A program made the translations under genes and the position numbers. From Norana najaformis (taxonomy: Eukaryota; Annelida; Clitellata; Crassiclitellata; Hormogastridae): a DNA stretch of 64,000 bases. The notes under the pieces were generated by a model. It was not told the DNA's origin and searched no databases. It saw nothing but the letters and a program-made list of their open reading frames with translations. Within the stretch, counting starts at the first letter, position 1. The number at the start of each line of letters is the position of its first letter. The stretch spans positions 17,168,361 to 17,232,360 of the forward strand of contig OZ029918.1 in NCBI GenBank assembly GCA_964023275.1, written 5' to 3'. This document shows positions 32,092 to 45,130 of the stretch, piece after piece.

Positions 32092-32210
32092 TATATCTCG
32101 AAAACTAGACCTGCTGGGAGAAAACTGGTGCCTTTTCTGGAATCAGCAGGTCAAATATACCCAGAAACAGTTCTAACATTTGAGGCAACAAATTATGTGT
32201 TGGCCAGTGT
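32092..32210 (+). repeat. right terminal inverted repeat of the unnamed transposon, copy 1
   Basis: Ends TGTTGGCCAGTGT, the exact complement of the left end. CGAAAACTAGACCTGC mirrors the left GCATCAGGTCTAGTTTC. Confidence 0.82.
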
Positions 32211-33739
32211 TATAGATACCCTGCAGTCACATGGGTTAGACATTAGTTCATGTTTAGTAGGTCGAGGTTATGATGCTAGTGTAATAAGCGGTGTAAATAA
32301 GGGTGTCCAGCATTTGGTAAGGTAATCAATTCCATTAGCCACTTCTTCGTTATGCACATAAACTGAATTTGATTTCAATCGATGCCTGTAAATCTATTTC
32401 AGAAGCATGGGATTTTTGCATTACTTGAAAGGTTATATGTTTTTACTTCAAGTTCTGTTATGCATAAGAAATGGATCGAAGCACAGAGTGAATTAGGCTT
32501 ATATCCAAGTGAACCAGTGAGGCGTCTCCAGCTGCTCAGTGACTCTAGATGGATGTGCCGTGTAGTTGCTTGCCATAACATTCGGGATCGTTTATATGCA
32601 TTGGTATATATTATTTTAGATTATATCGATAAGAGACAAAATGCTGAACGGGTAGTTGAAGCTAGGGAATTGTTGTCCTTGCTAGACTTTAAATTTGTAC
32701 TATTTTTACACCTATTTTGTGATATTCTAGAAAAGATGCATTGTGTCTCAGCTCAGCTCCAATCGTTGAGTATTGACTTATCAGCAGCTGCAGACCTTGT
32801 AAAAAATTTAACTGCCTCTTTCAAGGAAATGGAGACAAAACAGGTGCCTTTTTCAGCACTCTGTTCTCCGAGTCAGAAGAGCAAAGCAAGAATTGTGACA
32901 CTGACCCAGTTTTATCCAAGCAGCACATCCGCAAAATTCCCAGACGCTTTTCCAGTTCTACTGTCGATGAAACTGTGGTGCATCGTTCAGAAGTGAACAC
33001 AAACTGCATTTAAGCAACATATCTGCTATCCGGTTATTGATCGTGTCATTTCTGAATTAGAGAGACGATTCTCTAACCATTCACTTACTGTTATGATTGG
33101 TATACATACATTAACACCAAAACATACGTCTTGTTTTAATTTTGATAACATTGAAGCTCTTGCGCATTTGTATCGCAGTAATATTGAAGACCTCGGCCAT
33201 GAAATTCCCCAAGTGAGACGTTTGTTACAACGTTGCAACGTTCAGGTTCAAGTGCAACCAATATGGCTACAATGTTCGACCTTACTTGTTTTCTAGAACC
33301 ATATAAACTTGCTTTCCATGAATTATCAGACTGTTGAATATAGCTATTGTTTTACCTGCAACGTGAGCAGCCTGTGAGCGAAGCTTTTCTGGTCTAAAAT
33401 ACATTAAAGCATATCAAAAAGCACTACGTCCGACATCCGTTTAAGCAGTAAAGCAATGCTCTCGATTGAATCTATTCGTGAAGGGTTGATTAATATGGAT
33501 GCTTTCGTAGATGAGTTTGACTCCAGGCATGACATTTGCAAACTTGGACTTCACTGAGTATATGTATTGCTCATATTTCATATGTTTTAAATAAAGTGAA
33601 TCATGTAGCTCCAATTCATATATTTTGTCAATCAGAATAAAAATTTGCAGTTGAAACATGTTAACATGCAACTGCCCCCCCTTCAGGTCATGTGGCCCCC
33701 TTGATCCCCTCTCTGTTTGAAAACCTATAGCCGCCACTG
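32211..33739 (+). pseudogene. ZMYM1-like hAT transposase, 3' half, ending in hAT terminus
   Basis: It resumes with IDTLQSHGLDISSC and GYDASVISGVNKGVQHL (the GQSYDGASxMSG block). The next frame (32382-32996) has YVFTSSSVMHKKWIEAQSEL, RRLQLLSDSRWMCRVVACHN, EARELLSLLDFKFVLFL and LQSLSIDLSAAADLV. The 33010-33540 frames have CYPVIDRVISELERRFSN and the dimerisation end TTSDIRLSSKAMLSIESI. The right end is CCGCCACTG at 33739, a hAT terminal repeat. Several frameshifts make it inactive. Confidence 0.82.
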
Positions 33740-33960
33740 AGGGTGAGATTTCTTTAAAATTTGAAACCAGTTTGAATGGAATACCTGAGGAGTAACAGAT
33801 AGAGGGGATTCAGACGGATGATGGTGGGTTAACCACGGTCCACGGAAGAGATAGAGGAACAGAGAATTTGCGAAATTCAGGAGGGAGTTCGTTCCAGAGT
33901 CGAGGTGCAATGTAGTCATGTATATGGATCGGTTAGAGAACTTGCTTTCCATGAATTATA
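33740..33960 (-). mobile_element. LINE C-terminal fragment (family G)
   Basis: The minus frame has TLHLDSGTNSLLNFANSLFL and SESPLSVTPQVFHSN, a degenerate LINE C-terminus. It shares GATGATGGTGGGT and neighbouring blocks with 38430-38470. Confidence 0.55.
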
Positions 33961-33986
33961 CAGACTGAATAGTTACAGAGGGAGGG

Positions 33987-34015
33987 CAATCGTAATCGTA
34001 AACTCGAGATTTCCT
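33987..34015 (-). mobile_element. LINE A tail end, ~30 bp
   Basis: GCAATCGTAATCGTAAACTCGAGATTTC matches only the terminal repeat of family A. The adjacent DNA is pyrimidine-rich simple sequence. Confidence 0.5.
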
Positions 34016-34755
34016 CAATTCCTTCCTGCACTCCTCATTCCTTCATTCCTCCTTTAATTCTTTCTTTCCTCATTCATTCCTCCCTCCCTCCTCCTTTCTC
34101 TACTTCCATTCTTTCTACCACTGCACGGCCTACCTTCATGCAATCGTTCTTTCTATCTTTCTAATCTGGTTCTATTACCACCGAGGTATAACATATAATA
34201 CATAATATATAATTTTCCAACGGAAGAGATTTTATTGTTGTTCAATTTAACTAAGAATCATAAATTAAGTTCTTGCGTGCACTAAAGCGCATCATAAGCA
34301 AAAACACGTAGTTGAATCCAATCGCACAAGTTCTATACAAAATGTTTTTCAGCCAAGTGGCTGAGCTCAGCTCGTGACATTAGTCAGCGTAGCTAAGCAC
34401 TTGCAACCGATGAAGCCTAAGTGCCAGTCAGCTGTTACGTAGATCGAAAGACAAGGTCTTAGAGAATGCCTGTAAATGGCGTAGGTCTGCTTAGCTGCGT
34501 TCAATAATGCCTTGCTTTCTACAGAGGCATAATACCGCTTCCATTTGGTCGTTCAGTAATATTCAATATAAAATTAAACACAATTTAAGAAAAATTCAGA
34601 AGATAGGCTGATGTATACATAGGCTGTTGATGCTACATAACTAATACGACGAAATTGACTAAAGCAAGAAAATCAAAATAAATATAATGTATCTGGAGTA
34701 TTCTAATATGAAGAAAAGCAAGGAGCGTCTCAAGAATATGTTTGCTCTGGTTGTT
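34016..34755. other. no gene recognised; pyrimidine-rich start
   Basis: TTCCT/CATTC simple repeats to about 34120, then AT-rich sequence downstream of the IF gene's poly(A) signal. Confidence 0.4.
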
Positions 34756-34761
34756 TTTATT
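34756..34761 (-). terminator. poly(A) signal of the IF gene
   Basis: AATAAA on the minus strand, about 170 bp after the stop at 34930. It is followed by a T/G-rich stretch. Confidence 0.6.
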
Positions 34762-34854
34762 GTCGCTGGTGCCTGTATGCAAGTTGTCTAAAGGTAGGAG
34801 CGTCCCATCCACCCATCCGTCATCTATGCTGCTCCAGGGAATACTGTGGACTGT

Positions 34855-34883
34855 GTGTGTGTGTGTGCGCGCGCGCGCGTGTG
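34855..34883 (+). repeat. (GT)n(GC)n microsatellite
   Basis: GTGTGTGTGTGTGCGCGCGCGCGCGTGTG in the IF 3' UTR region; alternating purine-pyrimidine, so Z-DNA prone. Confidence 0.85.
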
Positions 34884-34929
34884 TATGTTGTTGGGGTAGT
34901 CGTAGAACTGGGCAGTCGTCGTTGTCTGT

Positions 34930-34968
34930 CTAGGCGTAGACGGTCTTCTGCATGTGGGTGGCCCGGTC
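34930..34968 (-). CDS. IF exon 11: C-terminus
   Basis: Acceptor TTCGTAG|GAC. It encodes DRATHMQKTVYA and TAG at 34932-34930, matching the short last exon of protostome IF genes. Confidence 0.88.
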   Translation of the reverse strand, partial: DRATHMQKTVYA

Positions 34969-37900
34969 CTACGAACACACACCAGACCAACATTCACTGA
35001 TTATGTCGATTACGTAGGTGATAACTAAGTGAATGATAATAATAGCAGTAAATTATAAGGAATACGTTGATGACGATGATGATTATAGATATTAATGAAT
35101 CTTTATGGTGATGAATAATGCTTTTGCAGTGCGGCTTTGCTTATAGAAGAGACTATTGATTGATGACTCGCGTATTACGATAACGGCGCTATAGAAGTTT
35201 CCAGATTAGATTATCATGACGAAAATAACAATGATTCAGAATCATGATGATGACGGATGATGACGGATGACGACGACAATGACGAAGACCATGATGATAT
35301 TGATAATGATAATAATGATGACGACGATGACGATTATGATGGTGAGGAGAAGGAGGAGCAGGAGCAGGAGGAGAAAGAAGGAGAAGAAGAAGAAGAAATT
35401 AGTTTCTTTTTACCTCTCCAATCTGGTTGACAAGCTTTGTGGTGATGTTGGATCCGATTCCCCAGTTGCTGTCAAAGTACTCGAGATCCGTCGGAGGAGC
35501 CGTCAGAGGCTTACTGCCCTGAGCCCACACCTGCGCACATACACACAGACGCTGCCCAGATTAGCAGATAGATAAAATGGTCTTTTAATGTTCGCTTCAA
35601 GCTTCAGTCTGGGTCTGGCATCGTAGATGTTGTGATACGGTTGGTCATCAGAAGAGCCAAAATCTCAGTCAGTGATGTCCAAGAGACATGGCGTTAATGG
35701 CTTGTGACTGGAATAATCTGTAGGCCTAATATCTCGAGCCGACGTAATACTAACCTAGAGTGTGACTGACCTATGACCTGCCAAAAAGCAGGTGCGACAG
35801 AAGATAAAGCAAGTCACATAGAGAACCTCGATCAATGAACGAGTTCTGTTGAATACCTTATTGGACGCATTGGCTGGTGTTAAATAAGATGCTCAAATTA
35901 TGAATCATTGACTGATATAGGCTGGGCTATTTAATGCGCGTAAATTGACCGTAGATGCTTACTGACCCTGATCTTCGACATTGGCTGAACCACGACATAA
36001 TCGAGAGAGAAGTCAGCCTTGTCGAGACCATCGATGTTACGACGCAGTTTCCAGCCATGCAGATCCTCCTCCTGCAGACAACACAGATCAATTACGAAGA
36101 CATAGATCAACAATGGAGGCACAAATCGATCGAGATACATACAGACTGCTAGATACAAAGGTCGATAATCAGAAGCCTGTCGTCATTCTACATTTCGCTC
36201 AGAACATCTGTGATTTGTAATGAAAACATGCACTGACCAATAAGAAAGAGTTCATGACTGCATCATGCTACCACAATAGCTTTCGAACGTCAAGTGTTCC
36301 GGTTGACTAGCATCTAACTAAAAGAACCTTAAAGGTAGCCTATGCTACAGTAATCAGCATTAGCATGGATCTACAAATAGTAGACAAAACTCGTAGTGCG
36401 CATCTGAAGAAGAAGAAGGTCGCTGTTTGATGTTGCTTTTCTCGACTACTGCTCTCTTATAGGAAGCGATGCTTATACAGCTTCGTATAGAAAAGCAGTT
36501 CAGACTGATTAATGTGGACCATATTCAAACGGGGTTTAACATCCGATCGGGGGCACCACACTGATGAAAGGCCTGCGTTGCTCTGTTTACCTTTCTGCCG
36601 GTGTTTTCTATCGTGATGAACTTTCCGTCAGCAGAGCAGTCTGAGATGGAGACGGGTCCTTTGGCACTTCGCTGGTAGGTCGTCTTGGCCGACATCTCAC
36701 CCTTCGTCACCTGACTCACCCTCATCGAAGAATCTAATACACCGTCAGCCTCATCAATCCTACCAGCCATTAAGCTTCACCAGCCATTCTATTCTAAGGT
36801 GTATACACAAAATTCATGCAGTTGAGGTCGGCTTTGTGCTCTTCTAGTCTCATGGTTTACTCACCCGTAGTCTCATGGTTTACTCAGTCAAGCTCATCAA
36901 CATCTCACCCGCAGTTTATCTGTCTGAGGTCCACTCAAACAGACTTTGCTACGGGTGAGACAACGATGAGTTTCACCTTCTTTAGCGTCGACCAACTCAT
37001 GGGACTTGCATCTACTGATCAATGCAAGAATAAATGAAAGAAAAATAAAATGTCTTCAAGGTGGTCTCAAACAGTAAGTAGTATAGGCTTTGGACATAAG
37101 GAGTAGGTAGGCCTGATATTTACTTGCCTATAGAAGTAATCAGCCATACTAAAACGACCGTACGGATGTATGCCTACTGAGTTATTCTAAACCGATACGT
37201 TATAGCTCTAACTCTAATAAGAGCCACAGAATATTTAATCTCAGTTCTCAACTTCTGAGGCGCCATAACAATGATTTAAAGTCGATTATCAGAGATCCAG
37301 AAGCGGCTGCGGAGAATGGGGTGGGTTAGAGATGGTCTTGCAACACACGGATATTATACTGACCAGCCGACGATCCGTAGGCTCCACCAGTTCCAGCGCC
37401 GAAGGCTCCTCCGCTTCCGTATCCGAGAGCTCCCCCGGCGCCACCACCGGCCGCAGCCGATGAACTGGACATGGAAGACGACGTCTGGTAACTGTAAGCC
37501 ATGGCTGCCGCCTGCGACGATCGCTGCTGTTGGTTGGTAGCTATCGTCTCCACGATCTGACGAAGACCATCGCTACAGCACCGGCCAAACCATATACATA
37601 CATATACTGTGAACGCAATATAGCGCTGCTTAATCAGCCAGTTTTAAGTGAGAGTTTGTATAGGAAATTTGAATGAGTCACTGTTATTTGTTTGAGCACG
37701 CGCGGGTCACATGCTGGCTGGCGCGCATTGAACACGTGGTGAGGGTGATGTGATTGACTGGCGGCGCCCTGTGGACATGCAGGCTTACGTCAGCAGTGAT
37801 TCTTGCCGACGCGCATTTTATAACGTGGACGATCGCACCGGAAACGATGCTCCTACGTTGTGATGAATCATCGATTTTTAAAATTCTATCATAGCGCAAA

Positions 37901-40900
37901 AGTGTCAGGCATGTCTAGGCTGATCTGCTATCTTGGCGGGAAAGGGCCTTATACAAGCGAATGCAGTTGCATTGTAAAGAGCGCGCGAAGATTTTATAGC
38001 AATGGTATGTCGTGTGTTAAGTTGAAGGTTTCAGTTACAAATGCTGTTGATAGATTCGTGCTTTAAGAAACTGTGATGATTCAAATAATCGTAATAGTAA
38101 TTTCCCAAAAAAAATTAAAGCGCTACTTTAAAGCCAAGCGCAGGGTGTCAGCTTATTCAAGAGCGCTGTGCCAAGTCGGAGGGGTTGTTTACAGCTAGCA
38201 TGTGAAGAACAAAGTCCGGTTGCCAGAATACCAGATAGAAGGAGACAGGAGCTGTTACGGTGTTTTGTGCTTAGGGTTGAGAGATAAGGGAAAGCGGCCA
38301 ATTGGATGGATCAAGATAAGATTTCTTGAAAGGTGGGGCTTTAATCTTAATTAGAAAATTCAAAAATTAGTTTTAAAAATGAAAAGATAAAGAAAAAAGA
38401 AAGCCTGAGTTGAGAAGTAATAAACAGAAGGGTTTGAAACTGATGATGGTGGGTGAGCAACGGAAGGGATAGAAGTAGTAAGATAAGGACAGGTTTCAAC
38501 TCACCTCCAAAACAAAGACAGGTTTCAACTCATCTACAAAACCTTGACAGGTCCTTGTTTTGTCCTTGTTTTGGAGGTGAGTTGAAACCTGTCCTTACTT
38601 TTACTACTCCGATGCTATAGAAGTTGTCAATCATGATAATATGTGTATGCATGTTGTATGTATGTATTTATGTATTGGTATAATAGAGACAGAGAGACGT
38701 CTGACCGGTTTTCTTCTCCCTCGAGCAGTTTGCGGTAGGCAGCAATCTCGAGTTCCAGTCCGAGTTTGGAGTCCATGATGGCCTGAAGTTCTCGAAGGAT
38801 GGCTTCCATCTCGGCGCGCAGCTTGGCTATTTCCGACTTACACTCGTTATTCTCTGTTTCCAGTTCTCTCTCGCGTTCCTCCTTCTCGCGTCGTAGGGCT
38901 TCCAACTCGCGCTGGAGGGCGGCGTTCTGCTCACAACAATATTGCGTTCATCTATAGCGCCGGTTACTATAGCGCTGCACAACTATATAGATGCGTATAC
39001 TACCTGGTCCTCGACTGTCTCTCCCACACCCGAATCACATACATATACATGCATGCATTCATTCATTCGTACATACTCGCTAACTTACACACTTATCCGC
39101 GTACTAACTTAGTTATAGGACGAGGTACTTAGGCCAACTTATTAAACCGTGACACGGTTGTCTATCGGTAGTACGTTTGGTGAGCAGTCTAACAGTTGCT
39201 GGTTCGAGCATGTTGAGCGGACTCCGTGAAATGACCCTGTACAAGTTGTTCGCGCATAAATGTCTCTGGCACCAAGCATTATAATTTATAATTTGATGCC
39301 CTCGAAAGCTAGGAAGTAAATAGCAAGTCCTGTGGTGATACATTGGACCCGTGTCCAGGATCTTGGGATTCGTCCACTGTCGGCTCAAGGGCTGAACAGA
39401 GTGAAAAAAGGCGTCAAGTTCCACTAGGGGGTTTGGAGCTTTACTTTTTTCTTAGGCAGGTAGGGCCTGTGCTCTAATGGAGAGGTGGCTGTGCAAATCA
39501 TCACCCATTGATTGACCCACTGATCAGACGACTGACCCTGGCGTCGAGGTCACCTAGTTTGTCGCGGAAGTCGGTCAGCTGCGTGCGTAGGCGCTTGCTC
39601 TCCTCTTTGGCATGCACCGATTCCATGTTCTGTCGCGTCGCTCCTGTTCGAAACTCTTGAATCTAGATCAAAGCAGAGCATGCTAATTAATTCAGAATAA
39701 CTCATCGGTTGATTAAGAAGAAAGAGGACAAGGAGGAACAAAAGAAAAGAAGAAGGAGCAGGAAGGGGAGGAGAAGGAGGAGGAAGAGGAAGAAGAACAA
39801 AAAGAAGAAAAAGAAGAACGAGAACAAGAAGAAAGAAGAACAAGAAGAACAAGAACCAGAAAAAGAACAAGAACAAGAAAGAAGAACAAGAAGAAGAACA
39901 AGAAGAAGAACAAGAAGAAGAAACAAGAAAGAAGAAGAAGAAGAAGAAGAAGAAGAAGAAGAAGAAGAAGAAGAAGAAGAAGAAGAAGAAGAAGAAGAAG
40001 AAGAAGAAGAAGAAGAAGGAAAAGCCTACAGAGTTCCACAACTCAACTGAGTCAACTGAGCTCTATGCGTTGATCGGTTCATATAATTTCAACTTGCAAT
40101 TTATATTTGGCCTTCAATCCAGCGCTCTGCATCCTTTGTGACTTTTATCCGGAGATGCTATCTGTCTGTCGATGTAGGAATTTTTCGTCTCTCGACTTGT
40201 TAGCAGTGCCAGCAGAAGAAGAATAATCATAGGATATGCACCATATCGACAGATATATGCACCATATCGACAGCATTAGGCCTAAAATGTAAATTCATCG
40301 ACTGATACAAACCGGTCTAGAAAAATGAAAGAGCTGCATAAATGTCTACAGACCTTGAGATTGTAGAAGGTCTCAAGTTCGTTCCTCATTCCATCCAGTT
40401 TTTCGTCGTAGACCTGGTGGATCTCCCTCAGAGCCTGGCCCATCTCGTTTTTCCAGAACTCGCGGTTTTCTGCTGTCGTGTCCCTGTAGGCCAGAGCCGC
40501 CAACTCTTTCAGTTCCTGCACATATTCATTTAACACATTGTTTAGAACATGCCACTGTTGCTAGAACAGGCCATTACTGTTAGAACAGGTTATGGCTCTC
40601 ACGTTCATACAGTCCAGTGTTAAGGGTCGCAGGTCTTAGAAATGGAGAGGCTCTTACTCGACGCCGAGTTGTTTAAAGACGACTCCTTATGAGTTCACAT
40701 TTTCAAAATTGGCAAAACTTTGTTTCTAACGAAAAAAGCAAAGCCTTATCTTTTGTCAAAAAGTTTTGAGCATTTATTAAATCGTAATCATAAATTCGAG
40801 ATTTCAATAGCGCCCAAAGAAAACTCGGTCGCAAGAACCAAATTATTCACAGGCGCTCAGTCAAAACAAAAACAATAGACAGGTAAGGTTAGATTTTTGG

Positions 40901-43900
40901 TGACAGCACGAGCGACAGCATTCTGAATAGCTTGAAGGCAGTTAATTTGGGTGGTGTCTATATTCACGAAAAGTGAATTGCAGTAATCTGGTTTTGCATA
41001 AACTCTGGATGTGGCGACGATGGCAGATGCAGTTTTGAAGTCAAGCATTGGCGGATTCTGCGATGGTCACGGACACGCATGAAGCAAGAGCGGAAGTGAT
41101 GGGTGATATGATCAGCAAAGCCGAGGTTTTGGTCGAAGATCACACCTAAGGTAGGAATATAAGATTTAGTAGTAAAGGTGTGAATAGAGTCAGAGTCCAG
41201 GCTGAATGAAATAGAGAAGTTGGGAAGTTTATATATCTGGTTACGAAAGCCTATAAGTATGAATTCTGTTTTAGATAAACAAGCATAGGAGATTAGGTGT
41301 CATCCAGGAAGAGATTTGTGTGACCATACGAAGAAGATTATCTGTAGTCATTGAAACAATTCGGAAAGAGATGAATGGTTGGGCGTCGTCAGCATTGAGG
41401 TGTTGTTCAATGAGATTGATGTAATTAGTTATATGAGTGGGGTAGCTTTACGGATAAACCGAAGAGAGCCAAGAACACAGCCCGGTGGAACTCCACAAGT
41501 GAAAGGGCACGAGTGGGATGAGGCTTCCAATGTTTTAACGGAGAAAGAGCGATAGCAGAGATAGGATTGTATACAGAGGAGAACATTGTCAGTAAAACTG
41601 AACAAAGGTGGGTCTTTTGTAGTAAGATACTGTGATCAATGGCATCGAAGGCTGCTGAAATATCAAGAAGGCAGAAATTTTCGCTTTATGCTTCATGAAA
41701 TTGTGTGACAGCAGAATTTAGCCCATATCTTTCAAGAACGGGCCTTTTAGTTTATGACTCCAGACCTTGGAATTCTCTTTCTGTGCATGCCCAATCTGCT
41801 GAACTTGTGTTGTCTTTCAAAGTGCAATTACAACCATTTCTGCTTAGTATAAAGGCGCATTTCCCCATGAGACGTTTCCCCGATTGCGTGGAATTTGACT
41901 TGACTAATTTCGCGTTATTCAGAATGTCCGTCGCCTTCATTCAGAAGTGCTCAGAAACCTTCGCCTCATGCCGAGCGCATTAGTATAATGATGCTTGTAA
42001 AATAAAATATCAGCTTACATTAAATTTAACAAAGTTTGCTCGTAAAATAAATAAATTAAGACAATTTGCAAATCAGCATCGGTTGTAGGCCTACAATTAG
42101 CCTTAAGATGGCACGTAAATAGGTTACTTTATGGCCTATGAACTGAGCATCACAGATGAACATATAAAGTACAATTTTAATTTTTTAAATATAATTCTGT
42201 TACAGTAAAACAACACTGCTTACTGTATAGTTGCAAATTTGACCTTGCACAACAAAAACAAAGTCGGACTAGATTGAGACCAGTATCGCGATATTTAGAA
42301 AATCCGAAACCCATACCGACTATAAATAATGCTGATATAAATACCAAGAAGTGATACCGACTTAGAAAACCGACACCGACTCCGTTAAACTAGACTGACG
42401 AAAGACTAGACTGACCTGTTCGTGAACTGCCTTTAGGAATTCAAGTTCCTCTTCGAGAGTCTGTCGTCTGTTTTCGGCGTCAATGTGCAGTAGAGTCTCG
42501 TTATCCAAGTCCTGCAAAGAAAGTAGTAGGCCGATCATACTGACTTAACAGACAGCATTGGTAAATTTAAGGTAGCATTGCGTGGTCTCATATTATTAAA
42601 ATATTATTAACGGCTTCGTCTGACACAAGAGGTAATCCTACGACCTAAAGAATGCCTCAAACATTCAGTCAAAATTAAAGTCCAAATCATGCATTTGCCG
42701 AGTTTATACAGCGTTGGCCAGTTCATCAGATTTAAGATACCCTTCTAAATTGTTGTGATTCACGGACTTTACGTTTGAATAGTTCTGTCTCTTACTTCAG
42801 AATTGATTTTTTAATATTAATAACTGTTTCAAAACAGATACTCATTTATATTAAGAGACTAGCGCGGTCTTATGTAGCGCTTACTGCATAATGACCTCTT
42901 AATAATTTGTGGCGTCCTAGTAGTCTATGATTGTTCTCTGTTGCTAACAACAACAACAACAACAATGATAATAATAATAATAATAATAACACTGGACAAC
43001 AAATTTTTACAAAAGTCATGTTACTGAAATGAAATTAGTCAGTTCTTATCAATTTGTATGTGCTGAACACGAATATGACAGTGAAAATGCCGAATTGGCT
43101 CTAGTTTTTTTTTGTAATCTGAAATGAAGTAATTTTATATCGCACAATGCATGCCAATAGTGATACACTTACAGTTAATATTTGTAAAAACCAGGTCATA
43201 GACTAGTTCTTAGATTTTTTTGCCTGTCTCTTGTACAGCTGTTCGGGAGCATCTCTGCGGAGTGTCCAGCAGTAGTCAGCCAACATTGTAGTGGACCATT
43301 TTCCCTGGTAACTTTGCTCCATTGTTGCGATATCTTGATGAAAACGTTCGCCATGTTCGTCACTACCCATACCACAGTTGTCAGGGAAGAAATTCAGATG
43401 GGAATGAAGGAAATGCATCTTCAGAGACATATTGCAGCGAAATTTCTGGTACTGCTTGAGCATGTCTTCTACTAGTTCCTTGTAGTTTTCTGCCCTAACA
43501 TTCCCCAGAAAGTCTGTAGACACTAGACGAAAAGCATTCCATGCTTGTTTCGCATCACCCTCCAGCAAGTTGTTGAAGCGGTCATCTTTGAAGAGTTCTC
43601 TAATCTGAGGACCCACAAAAACTCCCTCTTTAATCTTTGCTTCGCTGAGGCGAGGGAATTTTTCATGCAGGTATCGGAAAGCTGGCGAAGTGCGGTCCAT
43701 GGCTTTCACGAAGTTCTTCACCAAACCTAGTTTGATGTGAAGGGGTGGTAGTAGGATTTTGTGAGCCTCGACCAGAGCTGGGTGCTGGATATTCTTCTGT
43801 CCAACTGCCATGTTTTGTCTGGGAGTCCATTCCTTCCGCACGTAGTGCAACTCTCTTGCTCGGCTATCCCACTCACACAAGAAACACATATATTTTGTAT

Positions 43901-45130
43901 ATCCTTGCTGCAGTCCCATTAAAATGGCAACTACCTTCAAATCACCACACAGATGCCATTAGTACCTGTTATAGTCAATGGAATGCAGTAGCTGTTTTAG
44001 GTTATCGTATGTCTCTTTCATGTGGACAGCATGCGCTACTGGAATAGATGGAAGACGGTTTCCATTGTGCAAAAGCACAGCCTTAAGACTCAGTGTTGAA
44101 GAGTCTACAAAGAGCCTCCATTCTTGTGGGTCATGAGTGATCTGTAAGGCATTCATGAGGTCGTCAATATTGGAACAGAATACCAGATTACCTTCCTTCA
44201 TAAAGAAAGGTTCCAACTGCTGATGGCGCTTTCTATATGAAGTAATTGTGACATCTTCTTCTAGAAGATTCCATTGTTGGAGTCTTGATCCTAGCAATTC
44301 TGCCTTGTTTTTGGATAAGTCCAAATCACGAACAAGGTCATTTAGTTCTTCCTGTGTTATTCTGTGTGGGGTTGATGATGCACCACAGTGAAAATCGGGA
44401 TCACTGCACGCTGAAGGACCAGGAGAAGAACATGTCGGCTCACCCTTGTCCTCATCAGATGAATCAAGGAAAATATATTCTGCTGGAGGTTCTGGAATAG
44501 GAAGTCCATCACCATGTGGAACTGGTCTCAATGCTGACGGAATGTTTGGGTAGACTATTGTCGACTTCTTTTGCTTCGTTATTCCACCGGAAAGAGGAGG
44601 AACCAAGCAGAAGTAACAGTCATCTACGTGGTTGCTTTGCTCTCTCCACACCATGGGAACTGCCAACGGCATTGATGGTCTTTTGCCATTCAACCACTGT
44701 GAAAGCTGTGTTGTACATGTAGCACAGCATATATGCGGGGCCCATGGCTTGTCTTGGTCACCAACCTTGCATTCGAAGTAAGCATGATATGCCTTCTTGA
44801 CTTGATAAGTGATACTTTTCTTCTGGTTGGCAAATGTCACTTCCCCACAAATGTAACAAAAGTTGTCCACAGTATTTACGCACTTCCGAGGCATTACTGT
44901 TCTGTATTGTATCTAAATGGATAAAGTAATAATAGTTTTATAAAACAGTAACTTAAACTGTCTCGCACAAAGTCTGTAATATTGTAAATGCTCAACCGTT
45001 CCGACTCGCTTTATATAGTACACTGCTGACGTCATCTTACGTCAGCAGCCGACTGGCTGTAGTTTTACATTGCATCAGAAAATGACGTAATCAACTGTGC
45101 ATGTTGCTAACAACAACAACAACAACAATG

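Larger units (their letters stand above)
29593..32210 (+). mobile_element. DNA transposon of unnamed family, ~2.6 kb, ~120-bp TIRs, intact gene (copy 1)
   Basis: Both ends begin ACACTGGCCAACA when read inward. The inverted repeats stay alignable for about 120 bp at roughly 70% identity; both include GTTGCCT, a CTGATTC.AGAAAA block, CAGGTCTAGTTT and GAGATAT. The element splits a hAT pseudogene at the point where the two halves would join, which proves insertion. TAT borders both sides and may be a 3-bp target duplication. Inside are a promoter region rich in TGCTGA/TCAGCA motifs, a TATA box (30035) and one open frame of 564 codons. A partial second copy with the same gene lies at 42989-45103. 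Confidence 0.85.
42989..45103 (-). mobile_element. unnamed TIR transposon, copy 2 (5' end lost), in IF intron 2
   Basis: The left end ACACTGGACAACAAATTTTT aligns with the inverted repeats of copy 1 (shared TCAGTTCTT, GCTGA, GCTCTAGTTT). It is the gene's 3' side because the gene runs on the minus strand. The other end is missing: sequence stops at a microsatellite about 95 bp beyond the TATA box. Same strand as the host IF gene. Confidence 0.78.

Noticed and set aside
32050..32325. 91-codon ORF as a separate gene
   Set aside because: It spans the right inverted repeat of the unnamed transposon and the resumed hAT sequence, so the apparent continuity is accidental.
35267..35575. Plus-strand ORF of 102 codons
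   Set aside because: Repeat-derived start (ATGACGACG...), then the antisense of IF exon 10.
36591..36770. Alternative acceptors at TGGTAG|GATTG or GATGAG|GGTGAG for IF exon 8
   Set aside because: With exon 7 ending in phase 1 both give early stops; only GTATTAG|ATTC keeps the frame.
39550..40050. Leu/Phe- and Glu/Lys-rich ORFs across the GAA tract
   Set aside because: They are translations of a simple repeat, open on both strands; real coding here is IF exon 5 at 39537-39662.
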